A DNA stretch of 64,000 nt, taken from Sphingomonadaceae bacterium. GTDB taxonomy: Bacteria; Pseudomonadota; Alphaproteobacteria; Sphingomonadales; Sphingomonadaceae. The first letter of the stretch is position 1. Every line of letters starts with the position of its first letter. Under the pieces are notes generated by a model that saw nothing but the letters and a program-made list of their open reading frames with translations, had not been told where the DNA came from and did not search any database. The stretch lies in NCBI GenBank assembly GCA_027533105.1, contig JAPZTW010000005.1, positions 1 to 64,000 of the forward strand, in the 5' to 3' direction. This document shows positions 16,175-26,616 of the stretch, one piece after another. The position numbers were made by a program, and so were the translations under genes.

Positions 16175-16884
16175 CCGGCTCGGTCGCGGTGATCGGCGCC
16201 GGGGATTTCATCGGCGCCGCCATCGTCCGCCGTTTTGCCGCCGAGGGCTTTCACGTCCACGCCGGGCGGCGCAATGGCGACAAGCTTGCCCCCTTGCTGG
16301 GCGAACGGGTCACCGGCCGCAGCCTCGACGCGCGCGAAAGCGAGGACGTGACCGCCTTCCTGGCCGAGGCCGAGGCGATCGCTCCGCTGGCGCTGGTGGT
16401 GTTCAACGTGGGCGCCAACGTCCAGTTCCCGCTGACCGAGACGACCGACCGGGTGTTCCGCAAGGTCTGGGAAATGGCCTGCTTTGCCGGCTTCACCACG
16501 GTGCGCGAGGCGGCCAGGTTGATGCTGCCGCGCGGCACCGGCAAGATCTTCGTCACCGGGGCCACCGCCGGTCTGCGCGGCAATCCGGGTTATGCCGCCT
16601 TCGCCGCAGCCAAGGCCGGCCTGCGCGCCATGGCGCAATCGGCCGCGCGCGAACTGTGGCTACAGGGCATCCACGTCGCCCACCTGGTGATCGACGCCGG
16701 GGTCGATACCGCATGGGTCCGCGCCCGGGTGATCGAGCGGATCGGGGCCGAGGCGCTGGCCGCCCAGCCCGACCTGCTGATGCCGCCCGAGGCCGTGGCC
16801 GAAGCCTATTGGTCGCTCTACAACCAGCCGAAATCGGCCTGGACCTTTGAGCAGGAAATCAGGCCATACGGGGAGAAGTGGTGA
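16171..16884 (+). CDS. Atypical SDR-like protein with Phe at the catalytic Tyr position
   Basis: A 237-residue Rossmann protein starting at GTG 16171, which overlaps the thioesterase stop. The N-terminal VAVIGAGDFIGAAIVRRFA is an imperfect SDR glycine motif. The active-site block reads GYAAFAAAKAGLR, so Lys148 is present but residue 144, where the YxxxK tyrosine should be, is Phe. This matches my recollection of the SDR_c10-like subgroup, whose tetrad is incomplete. A Tyr occurs three residues earlier. It may be a reductase with an altered mechanism or a binding protein. It overlaps the next gene (TGATG). Confidence 0.75.
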   Translation: MTGSVAVIGAGDFIGAAIVRRFAAEGFHVHAGRRNGDKLAPLLGERVTGRSLDARESEDVTAFLAEAEAIAPLALVVFNVGANVQFPLTETTDRVFRKVWEMACFAGFTTVREAARLMLPRGTGKIFVTGATAGLRGNPGYAAFAAAKAGLRAMAQSAARELWLQGIHVAHLVIDAGVDTAWVRARVIERIGAEALAAQPDLLMPPEAVAEAYWSLYNQPKSAWTFEQEIRPYGEKW

Positions 16885-17498
16885 TGGCTGAGGCAAACCC
16901 GCGCGAAATCGAGTTCCTCTATGACTTTGGCGGACCGAATTCATGGTTCGTCCACCGCGCGATTCCCGCGATCGAGGCAGAGGGGCAGGTGCGGTTCCGC
17001 TATGTGCCGGTGCTGCTGGGCGGGATCTTCAAGGCCACCGGCAACCGCCCCCCGCTGATGACCTATGGCCATGTCGAGGCCAAGGTGGCCTATGACCGGC
17101 TGGAAATGGAGCGCTTCATGGCGCGCCACGGGATCACCGGCTTCCGCTTCAACCCGCATTTCCCGGTCAACACCCTGCTGGCGATGCGCGGCGCGATCGC
17201 GGCGGAGCGGCTGGGCTGCGGCCCGGCCTATCGCGAGGCGATGTACACGGCGCTGTGGCAGGATGGGCTCAAGCTCGACGAGACCGAGGTCTGGGCCGAT
17301 GTCCTGACCAAGGCCGGTCTGGATGCGGCGGCGCTGGGAGCGCTGGTGCAGGATGAAAGCGTGAAAGCGGAACTGGTCGCCAGTACCGAGCGCGCCGTGG
17401 CGCGCGGCGCCTTCGGGGTGCCGACCTTCTTCCTCGGCGACGAGATGTGGTTCGGCAAGGACCGGCTGCGCGACGTGGTAGAAGCGGCCACCGGCTGA
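16884..17498 (+). CDS. DsbA-family protein, HCCA isomerase / kappa-GST-like
   Basis: A 204-residue thioredoxin-fold protein. It opens with EIEFLYDFGGPNSWFVHRAI, equivalent to the DFxSPxS active site of 2-hydroxychromene-2-carboxylate isomerases and kappa-class glutathione transferases, with Ser in place of the DsbA Cys. The C-terminal GAFGVPTFFLGDEMWFGKDRL has the cis-Pro loop and closing helix of that family. It therefore probably uses glutathione for an isomerisation or conjugation in the cytoplasm. ATG 16884 overlaps the SDR stop and follows GGGGAGAAG. This context fits aromatic or terpenoid catabolism, though the substrate is unknown. Confidence 0.85.
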   Translation: MAEANPREIEFLYDFGGPNSWFVHRAIPAIEAEGQVRFRYVPVLLGGIFKATGNRPPLMTYGHVEAKVAYDRLEMERFMARHGITGFRFNPHFPVNTLLAMRGAIAAERLGCGPAYREAMYTALWQDGLKLDETEVWADVLTKAGLDAAALGALVQDESVKAELVASTERAVARGAFGVPTFFLGDEMWFGKDRLRDVVEAATG

Positions 17499-17534
17499 AC
17501 CTTGCCAAGCGGCCCCGGCCCATGCATGGTGCAA

Positions 17535-17552
17535 TTTAACTGAGCGGTTAAA
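17535..17552 (+). promoter_or_regulatory. Inverted repeat TTTAAC-N6-GTTAAA before SDR gene
   Basis: Perfect 6-bp arms around TGAGCG, ending 25 bp before the ATG at 17578, in an 79-bp gap inside the catabolic block. Its core TTAA-N8-TTAA has the same size as the core of the operator at 12440-12457, although the central bases differ, so it may be a site for a related repressor. Confidence 0.45.
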
Positions 17553-17577
17553 CCGCCCGTCCTTGCGGGAGCCTGAC

Positions 17578-18372
17578 ATGAGCGAATATCCCCTGCCCTA
17601 CAATTCTTCCGACCTGACCGGCCGCGTCGCGCTTGTCACCGGGGCCTCATCCGGCCTTGGCGCGCGCTTTGCCGAAGTGCTGGCCAGCCAGGGTGCGGCC
17701 GTGGTGCTGGCCGCCCGCCGCAAGGACCGGCTGGAAGCGCTGGCAGAGAAGATCCGTGCCGCCGGGGGCCGGGCCATGGCCGTGCAGATGGACGCGACCG
17801 ACGCGGATTCGATGATCGCGGCGGTGGCCACTGCCGAGGAGGCCTTTGGCACGGTCGATATCCTGATCAACAACGCCGGGATGCCCGATGCCCAGCGCGC
17901 CCACAAGATGAGCCTGGAGCTGATCGACAACGTGCTCGGCGTGAACCTGCGCGGCCCGTGGATCCTGTCGTGCGAAGTGGCGCGGCGGCTGATCGCGGCG
18001 GGCAAGCCGGGCCGGATGGTCAATATCAGCTCGGTCGCGCACTTCCGCTACGATGGCAGCGGCGCGGCGCTCTACGCCGTGACCAAGACCGCGATTGCCC
18101 GGATGACCGAGGCGCTGAGCGTCGAATGGGCGCCCTACAACATCAACGTCAACGCGATTGCGCCGGGCATGTTCGTTTCGGAAATGACCGACGGGATGTT
18201 CGAACGGATGGGCGGTAACCCCGCCCCGCACCTGGCCCGCCAGCGCGTGCCGGTGCCGGAACAGATGGATTCGACCCTGCTTTACCTTGTCGCCCCGGCC
18301 AGCGAATGCGTGACCGGCGCGATCATCCGCATCGACGACGGCCAGAGCTCGGCCGTGCGGCTGCGCAAGTAG
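17578..18372 (+). CDS. Classical short-chain dehydrogenase/reductase
   Basis: A 264-residue NAD(P)-dependent oxidoreductase with all classical SDR marks: TGASSGLGA (TGxxxGxG), NNAG, the catalytic Ser in VNISSVAHF, YAVTK (YxxxK) and the IAPGMF segment. Such enzymes interconvert alcohols and ketones, for example making the ketone substrate of a Baeyer-Villiger enzyme or oxidising a hydroxyacyl-CoA. ATG 17578 (MSEYPLPYN) has GGGAG 6 bp upstream. The crotonase gene begins 14 bp after its stop, so the two are cotranscribed, possibly from a promoter near the 17535 repeat. Confidence 0.92.
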   Translation: MSEYPLPYNSSDLTGRVALVTGASSGLGARFAEVLASQGAAVVLAARRKDRLEALAEKIRAAGGRAMAVQMDATDADSMIAAVATAEEAFGTVDILINNAGMPDAQRAHKMSLELIDNVLGVNLRGPWILSCEVARRLIAAGKPGRMVNISSVAHFRYDGSGAALYAVTKTAIARMTEALSVEWAPYNINVNAIAPGMFVSEMTDGMFERMGGNPAPHLARQRVPVPEQMDSTLLYLVAPASECVTGAIIRIDDGQSSAVRLRK

Positions 18373-18386
18373 GGGGAGCGCCCGCC

Positions 18387-19157
18387 ATGCTGGTAACCGT
18401 GGAACGCGATGGGCCGATTGCGGTCGTCACCCTTAACCGGCCCGAGGCGATGAATGCCCTGTCGCGCGGGCTGCGGGCGGAACTGGCGACGGTGATGCGC
18501 GCGCTCGATGGTGACGAGGGCATACGCGCCGTGGTGCTGACCGGGGCGGGTACCCGCGCCTTCACCGCCGGGCTCGACCTCAAGGAGCTGGGCGTTGACG
18601 GGCTTGGCGCGGCCAATGCGACCGAGGCGGAAGCCAATCCGGTCAAGGCCATCGAGCAGTGCCGCAAGCCGGTGATCGGGGCGATCAACGGCGTGGCCAT
18701 CACCGGCGGGTTCGAGGTCGCGCTGGCCTGCGACATTCTGATCGCCAGCGAAAACGCCCGCTTTGCCGATACCCATGCCCGCGTCGGGATCATGCCCGGT
18801 TGGGGCCTGTCGCAGAAGCTGTCGCGGATGATCGGGATCAGCCGGGCCAAGGAACTGTCGCTGACCGGCAATTTCCTCGACGCGCAGACCGCCTGCGCCT
18901 GGGGGCTGGTCAACCGCGTGGTTCCGGCCGACGAACTGCTGCCCGCCGCGCGCCAGCTGGCCACCGACATCGCCTCGATCGATTCCGACAAAGTACAGAC
19001 CTACAAGCGGCTGATCGACGATGGTTATGCCCTGCCCTTTGGCGAGGCGATGGCGCTGGAACAGCGCCAGTCCACCGCCGCCAATTCCCGCGTCAGCGGG
19101 GCCGAGGTCGAAGCCCGCCGCCGCGCGGTGATGGAACGCGGCCGCAGCCAGGCCTAA
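18387..19157 (+). CDS. Enoyl-CoA hydratase/isomerase (crotonase) family protein
   Basis: A 256-residue crotonase. The oxyanion-hole segment AFTAGLDLKEL, the first catalytic Glu in ITGGFEVALACD and the loop ADTHARVGIMPGWGLSQKLS are visible. In the canonical hydratase the second Glu is in PEI just before the PGxGG loop; here the corresponding stretch is HARVG, so that Glu is absent, as in actinobacterial EchA proteins I recall with the same HARVG...WGLS sequence. It may be a hydratase with altered catalysis, an isomerase or a hydrolase. It ends the catabolic block; the stop overlaps the convergent nucleotidase gene by 4 bp. Confidence 0.88.
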   Translation: MLVTVERDGPIAVVTLNRPEAMNALSRGLRAELATVMRALDGDEGIRAVVLTGAGTRAFTAGLDLKELGVDGLGAANATEAEANPVKAIEQCRKPVIGAINGVAITGGFEVALACDILIASENARFADTHARVGIMPGWGLSQKLSRMIGISRAKELSLTGNFLDAQTACAWGLVNRVVPADELLPAARQLATDIASIDSDKVQTYKRLIDDGYALPFGEAMALEQRQSTAANSRVSGAEVEARRRAVMERGRSQA

Positions 19158-20929
19158 GGCTTCGGCGTCAGGTCGCTGGTCCGCTGTTCCTGCGGGACAG
19201 GCCGCGCCGGGATCGCCTGGAGCCAGGCTTCGAGCGCGGCGACATCCGACATGCCGATCACCCGGTCTCGCCCCTTGAGCAGGACGGAATAGGTATCGCC
19301 GCCGCTGGCCAGGAAGTCGCTGGTCGTCACCCGATAGCTTGCTGCCGGGTCGATCGGCTGGCCGTCCAGCGTGATCGACACGATCCGGCTACCGACCGGG
19401 CGTGACAGGTCATAGGCATAGGCGAACCCGCGCGACGGGCTGAGGACCTGGTTGGGGCCCTGGCCATCGAAGTTCTGTTCCAGCAGCTCGCGCAGCTGCG
19501 CCCCCGTCAGCGTTTGCGTTACCAGCGTGTTGTTGAACGGCTGGACCCGGTAAAGCTCACCAAAGGTCAGCTGCCCATCCGGACCCGGTGCCAGTCGCCA
19601 GGGCGAGCGGATGCCGAAGGGGTTCATGAAGGCGATCTGTGCGCCGGCCCCGGCGGTGGCGGCCAGTTGGGCGTCAGCGATCAGCAGGCCCAGCGTGCCG
19701 CCGGTATTGTCGGCATCGCCGCCCCGGCGCGCCTCGCCCCCGATCCGTCCGGCCGGGCGCAAGGCAAATTCCTTCGCCGCGTCGGCGTATCTGGCGACAA
19801 GGGCCGCCACGTCGGGCCGGGCTGCAAATCGCGGAAACCGGTCGGTATTGGCCGAAAAGCGTTCCGGCGATGGGGCATAGCCCTCACTCTGCACGATCAC
19901 ATTGCGCGCCGCGCGGCGCACCACGCGATTGGTGCGCGGGTCGATCTCCAGGGTGATGTCGGTCACCAGCCTGCCCTGCGACCCCGCGCTGGTCAGCAGG
20001 ATCGGCCGGGCCGGATCCTTGCCGGGCCATTCGCAGACATATTCCCAGTGCGTATGCCCCGAAGCCACCACGTCAACGTCGACGGTCAGCCGCTTGAGAA
20101 TGCCAGCCAGGTCACCGCTCGCCTGCTCGCAGCCCTGGGGATCGGGGATACCCTTGGTCCGGACCCCTTCGTGGATCACCACCACGATCGCATCGGCCCC
20201 GGCGGCACGCAGTTTCGGCACGGCGGCATTGATCGTCTCGGCCTCGTCGGCAAAAGTCAGGCCCTTGATCCCGTCGGGCGAGACGAGCTGGTTGGTCCCC
20301 TCCAGCGTCAGGCCGATCAGCCCCACGTTGACCTTGTTGGGCCCCGTGCCGAAGCTGCGGATCGCGGTGCCGGGGAACAGGGTCGAGCCATCCTGCTTCA
20401 GCGTGTTGGCAGCCAGGAACCGGAACTTTGCCCCCTTGAACGGCTCCACCTGGCAGGGCTTGCGCGCGGTATGCTGCTGGCAGCCGCCCGCCTGCATCCG
20501 CAGCAGCTCGTCCTGCCCGCGATCGAATTCGTGATTGCCCGCCGCGTTGAAATCGAGCCCGATGCGGTTCATCGCCTCGATCGTCGGCTCATCGAGGAAC
20601 AGCGAGGAGACCAGCTGCGAAGCGCCGATCAGGTCGCCCGCGCTGACCACCAGGTGGTTGGGGTTCTGCGCGCGCAGGCTGTCGATCGCGCTGGCGAGGT
20701 AAGCCGCCCCGCCGGCTGGCACCGGCATGGCGCCGCCCTGGCCATCGGGCACGAAGACCGACTGGCGCGGCATTTCCAGCGCGCCGTGGAAATCGTTGAT
20801 CGCCAGGATGTTGACCTTGACTGGCGCGGCGGAAGAGGCGCCACCCTGGGCCGTTGCACAGGCGGCCAGCAGCGGCAGGACGGCCAGCGGAACCATGCGG
20901 AGAATCGACGATCGAGAGACTGGTGACAT
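19154..20929 (-). CDS. Lipoprotein 5'-nucleotidase / metallophosphatase (UshA family)
   Basis: A 591-residue two-domain enzyme. The N-terminus has a lipoprotein signal with lipobox LLAAC, so it is likely membrane-anchored in the periplasm. The calcineurin-like domain holds ILAINDFHGALEM, GNHEFDRG and SGHTHWEY, the metal ligands of the family; the C-terminal 5'-nucleotidase domain includes NPFGIRSPW and ASGGDTYSVL. It should hydrolyse extracellular nucleotides or nucleotide sugars to salvage phosphate and nucleosides. It diverges from a TetR gene, and the 123-bp region between them contains an AGAATG-N7-CATTCT repeat. No PHO-type box was recognised. Confidence 0.93.
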   Translation of the reverse strand: MSPVSRSSILRMVPLAVLPLLAACATAQGGASSAAPVKVNILAINDFHGALEMPRQSVFVPDGQGGAMPVPAGGAAYLASAIDSLRAQNPNHLVVSAGDLIGASQLVSSLFLDEPTIEAMNRIGLDFNAAGNHEFDRGQDELLRMQAGGCQQHTARKPCQVEPFKGAKFRFLAANTLKQDGSTLFPGTAIRSFGTGPNKVNVGLIGLTLEGTNQLVSPDGIKGLTFADEAETINAAVPKLRAAGADAIVVVIHEGVRTKGIPDPQGCEQASGDLAGILKRLTVDVDVVASGHTHWEYVCEWPGKDPARPILLTSAGSQGRLVTDITLEIDPRTNRVVRRAARNVIVQSEGYAPSPERFSANTDRFPRFAARPDVAALVARYADAAKEFALRPAGRIGGEARRGGDADNTGGTLGLLIADAQLAATAGAGAQIAFMNPFGIRSPWRLAPGPDGQLTFGELYRVQPFNNTLVTQTLTGAQLRELLEQNFDGQGPNQVLSPSRGFAYAYDLSRPVGSRIVSITLDGQPIDPAASYRVTTSDFLASGGDTYSVLLKGRDRVIGMSDVAALEAWLQAIPARPVPQEQRTSDLTPKP

Positions 20930-20999
20930 GGCGCCTTCCTAGCGCCCTGCCGGGCGCCGACAACCCGTGCGTATTATGGAATTAAGACAGTTTCTTGAA

Positions 21000-21018
21000 A
21001 GAATGCGCCTGTCATTCT
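21000..21018 (+). promoter_or_regulatory. Inverted repeat AGAATG-N7-CATTCT before TetR gene
   Basis: Perfect 6-bp arms separated by CGCCTGT, 34 bp before the ATG at 21053, in the divergent region shared with the nucleotidase gene. TetR regulators often bind such repeats beside their own gene, so autoregulation is plausible. No second copy was noticed in the window. Confidence 0.5.
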
Positions 21019-21052
21019 ATATTGCTGGCTCAAGCCTTGGGGAGACAGCGCG

Positions 21053-21688
21053 ATGGCGCGGCCGCAGACGGACATCGAAGCCGGACGGGAAGAACTGATC
21101 GACATCGTGATCGCGATGATCGAGGAGCGCGGCAATGTCGGCTTCACCGTCACCGAGCTGGCGGCGCGCGCGGGCATGTCTCCGGCCAGCCTCTATCGCT
21201 ATTTCGACAGCAAGGAAGCCGTGATCGAGGCTGTGGCCGAACGCTGGTTCCGCCCCAAGGTTGAAATGATGGAAGAGATCGCCGCCAGCGATCTGCCTCC
21301 GCGCCGCAAGATGTATGAATTCTACGCCCGCCACTTCAGCCACGTGCGCGCCTTGTGGGAACGCGATCCGGTGGCCTTTGCCACCTATTGCGAACTGGGT
21401 GACGAACACTTCGAACTGGTGCGCGGGTTCATTGACCTGGGCGATCACTACCTGGGCGAGATCATTGCCGAAGCCATGGCCGACGGCCACTTCGCCGGAC
21501 TCGACGTGGACGAGGCGATCAGCCTGATCAACCAGATGACCAGCGTCTACACCAATATCGGCGTGATGCAGTACCTGATGCCCAAGCTGTCTGAAGCCAA
21601 GCTGGCGCGGATCATCGATGCGGTGTTCGACGGACTTTCGGCGGTTGATCGCGGGGCGGCGGCCGTCACCGGACTGCGCGCGGCCTGA
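21053..21688 (+). CDS. TetR/AcrR-family transcriptional regulator
   Basis: A 211-residue one-component regulator. The N-terminal helix-turn-helix is GFTVTELAARAGMSPASLYRYFDSKEAVIEAVAERW, with the family-typical LYRYFxSKE turn; the rest is an all-alpha ligand domain without recognisable motif. The start ATG 21053 follows GGGGAGACAG. Its targets are unknown: the closest genes are its own and the divergent nucleotidase, while the catabolic block ending at 19157 is a possible distant target. Confidence 0.92.
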   Translation: MARPQTDIEAGREELIDIVIAMIEERGNVGFTVTELAARAGMSPASLYRYFDSKEAVIEAVAERWFRPKVEMMEEIAASDLPPRRKMYEFYARHFSHVRALWERDPVAFATYCELGDEHFELVRGFIDLGDHYLGEIIAEAMADGHFAGLDVDEAISLINQMTSVYTNIGVMQYLMPKLSEAKLARIIDAVFDGLSAVDRGAAAVTGLRAA

Positions 21689-21691
21689 GCG

Positions 21692-23101
21692 TCAGCGCCG
21701 GTCAGGCTGGCCGACCGGCTGACCGGGTTCAGCCTTGCGGCTTTCGAAAGCGTCGTGCACCGTTTTCACCAAGCTGTTGTCCGGATCGATCGCCGCACCC
21801 AGCGCGAGCCAGCGGCCGGCCATGTCCTGCCCGGCAAGCGGATGGCCCTTGGGCAGGTTGAGCGTGGCAAGATAGGCTCCGGCACAGCTTGAGGCCGAGC
21901 GCAACCGGCACCCTTCGCCATACCAGGCAATCGCCGTTTCGGCATTGGCCCTGACCCGGTAACCAGACCAGTAGGCCAGCCCCAGGTTATAGCAGCCATC
22001 GCCAAACCCGCTGCTGCAGCTGCGCGCATAGAACCGGTTGGCCGCCTGGTTGCCGCCCGGCACGCCGATCCGGTCATGCGCCATCTGGCCCAGCGCGCGG
22101 CAGGCCGATCCATCCTTGCCATCGCAGGCCTTGGTCAGCGCAGCGACCGCTTCGGCATAGTTGTCGGTCGGCTTGTCGAACTCGCGGATCAATTGGCCCA
22201 GCGAGGTGCACGAGGTCAGGTAATTGCGGTTGCAGCCCTGCCGCAGCAGGTTGCGGGCCAGCGTCAGGCGATCGGGCACCTTGCTGGCTTCCGCATAGAA
22301 CACCGCCAGGTTGTGGCATCCCGCCAGTGATCCGGCCCGGCAGGCCAGCCGATAGTACCGCAGGGCAGTATCACCGTCGCGCGCCACGCCGCGGCCGCGC
22401 TCGGCCATCAGGCCCATGTTGAAGCAGCTGTTGGGGCGATTGGCGGCATCGCAGGCCTGCCGGTAAAGCGTGGCCGCCCGGGCGAGATCCTGCGCCACCC
22501 CTTCGCCCTGGTAAAGCAGGTCGGCCTGCTCCTCGCAGCCCTCGGGCTCGCCCCGGCGACAGGCGGCCTCGAACAAGGGCAGGGCCCGCGCCGGGTCCGG
22601 CGTGCCCCATCGGGGGTCGATCAGCAGCAACCCGGTGGCCATGCAGCCGCGTTCGAAGCGCAGGGCGCAGGCGGTCTGATAGGCGCGGAGCGCGGCAGCG
22701 CGTAACTGGACCGCCGCACCGGGCTTGGTGGCCCGCGTTTCCAGATCGAGCCCGGTGTTGAAGCAGCTGCGCGCCTCGTCAAACCGGCAGGCCTCTTCGA
22801 ACAGGCGGTTGGCCAGGTCCGGCGCACCGCCGGCAAGCGCATCGTGGGCCTGCTGGTACAGCTCCTGTCCGTGGGCCCGGTTGATCGGGGCCGGGACCGA
22901 CAAGGGCGGGGGTGGCGGAATGTCGACCGGCAGCGGATCGCGCCGCGCTTCGCTGGTCGTGGCCACCGGCGTCCGGTCCTGCGCCGGGGCGGACTCGGGC
23001 ACCAGCGCCGACCAGACGAGCATGAACAGCGTGGCCAGCGTGAGCGAGTGCCAGCACGGCGCGGCACCCATTCCGATCGTCGCAACCCGCTGGCCAGCCA
23101 T
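21692..23101 (-). CDS. Exported Cys-rich Sel1-like repeat protein
   Basis: A 469-residue protein with an N-terminal hydrophobic signal segment (about residues 18-41, ending APAQ), a Pro-rich stretch (PPPPPLSVPAP), then about nine helical repeats of roughly 35-40 residues. Each repeat carries Cys residues in a spaced pattern, for example CRRGEPEGCEEQADLLYQGEG, CDAANRPNSCFNMGLMAERG and CRAGSLAGCHNLAVFYAEA. This is the arrangement of Helicobacter cysteine-rich (Hcp) Sel1 proteins, where the Cys pairs form disulfides in the periplasm. ATG 23101 is preceded by GGAGA. Function unknown; probably a scaffold. Confidence 0.82.
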   Translation of the reverse strand: MAGQRVATIGMGAAPCWHSLTLATLFMLVWSALVPESAPAQDRTPVATTSEARRDPLPVDIPPPPPLSVPAPINRAHGQELYQQAHDALAGGAPDLANRLFEEACRFDEARSCFNTGLDLETRATKPGAAVQLRAAALRAYQTACALRFERGCMATGLLLIDPRWGTPDPARALPLFEAACRRGEPEGCEEQADLLYQGEGVAQDLARAATLYRQACDAANRPNSCFNMGLMAERGRGVARDGDTALRYYRLACRAGSLAGCHNLAVFYAEASKVPDRLTLARNLLRQGCNRNYLTSCTSLGQLIREFDKPTDNYAEAVAALTKACDGKDGSACRALGQMAHDRIGVPGGNQAANRFYARSCSSGFGDGCYNLGLAYWSGYRVRANAETAIAWYGEGCRLRSASSCAGAYLATLNLPKGHPLAGQDMAGRWLALGAAIDPDNSLVKTVHDAFESRKAEPGQPVGQPDRR

Positions 23102-23244
23102 GGCAATCTCCGTGTCTCGCCCCGCGACCGGCTCTATGGCCCGCGCCCGCCCGCCTCAATCGCGCCGGGGCACCGGTACGCCGCGCCGGTTTTCCGCGCG
23201 GCCCGGTGATGGCTAGGCTGCGGATAGCGGGAGACCAGCGCGTG

Positions 23245-23652
23245 ATGTCAGGCCGATGCCTTGCCCCCTTGCTACTGCTCGGATTGCCAGCCTGGTCAGC
23301 CAGCCCCGCCCTGGCCGGGGCACCGGAGTTTACCGACCCGGCCTTCAAGGGCATGCCGTTTCCGTTCGATCGCGCCGTCATTCCTACCGAATATCATGGT
23401 GCCTGGGCGCGCAGCCGGGCCGACTGCCGCCTGGCGAACAAGCGCCTGCGCATCACCGGCACCACGCTGAACGATCGGCGGATTGCAGAAGTGAACGGTT
23501 ACAGCGATCATCCCGCGATCTTCGTGCGATTGCGCCATGCCCGCAATCGCGGACTGGGGATGGCGCTGGATATCTCGCTCGACGGACAGTGGCTGCGCCG
23601 CGGCCACGGGTTCGGGAGCGAACCCGTGCTGTTGCAACGCTGCCTGCGCTGA
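23245..23652 (+). CDS. Small exported protein of unknown function
   Basis: A 135-residue protein with a signal peptide (MSGRCLAPLLLLGLPAW ... PALA). ATG 23245 is chosen over the ATG at 23209 because it gives a clean signal peptide and has GGGAG about 13 bp upstream. The mature part contains two Cys (in RADCRLA and LQRCLR at the very end), probably a disulfide, and the pattern YHGAWA followed by beta-strand-like segments. I recognise no family. It is convergent with gyrB, 3 bp apart. Confidence 0.6.
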   Translation: MSGRCLAPLLLLGLPAWSASPALAGAPEFTDPAFKGMPFPFDRAVIPTEYHGAWARSRADCRLANKRLRITGTTLNDRRIAEVNGYSDHPAIFVRLRHARNRGLGMALDISLDGQWLRRGHGFGSEPVLLQRCLR

Positions 23653-23655
23653 CGA

Positions 23656-26235
<2,580 letters not shown>

Positions 26236-26305
26236 CTATGCCCCCCTTCCTTCCACAGCCTATTCCCGGCAAATGGCCCTTTTCGTATTCCGGGAAGGAC
26301 AATCG

Positions 26306-26555
26306 ATGCTGCGCGCCGCAATTACCCTCGCCGGGGCCGCCCTGGCCGCCATTTCCGCGCCCGCGCTGGCGCAGCAGGCCCAGCTGCGGCCCGGCACAGC
26401 AAAGACACTGAAAACCGCTGCTGCTGGCCTATATCGACACGATCGAGGCCAAGCGCTCTGACTGGTCCTGCGATCCGTTCAAGCTGGTCGAAGGTGGCAG
26501 GCATTCCGACCTATGGCGTCCCCGGCCTGCGGCGCGGTGGCGAACGAAAACTAGC
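26306..26555 (+). pseudogene. Decayed M20 peptidase copy (frameshift plus internal deletion)
   Basis: The remnant opens with a signal peptide (MLRAAITLAGAALAAISAPA) and runs to TAKTLK. At 26410-26413 an extra A in an A4 run shifts the frame; the next frame reads KPLLLAYIDTIEAKRSDW and then DPFKLVEG, matching KPLLLIAHIDVVAAKREDW and DPYTLIEE of the intact gene downstream. About 26494 the match jumps, in the third frame, to GIPTYGVPG, a motif that lies some 900 bp further on in the intact gene. The first metal ligand His is also lost (AYID for AHID). This is a dead paralogue left from a tandem duplication. Confidence 0.85.
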
Positions 26556-26616
26556 CCCTTCCGCCCATCCGGCGAACCTGCTCTACTTGATCCGGTTCGA
26601 GGGAGGGGAGCCCACT

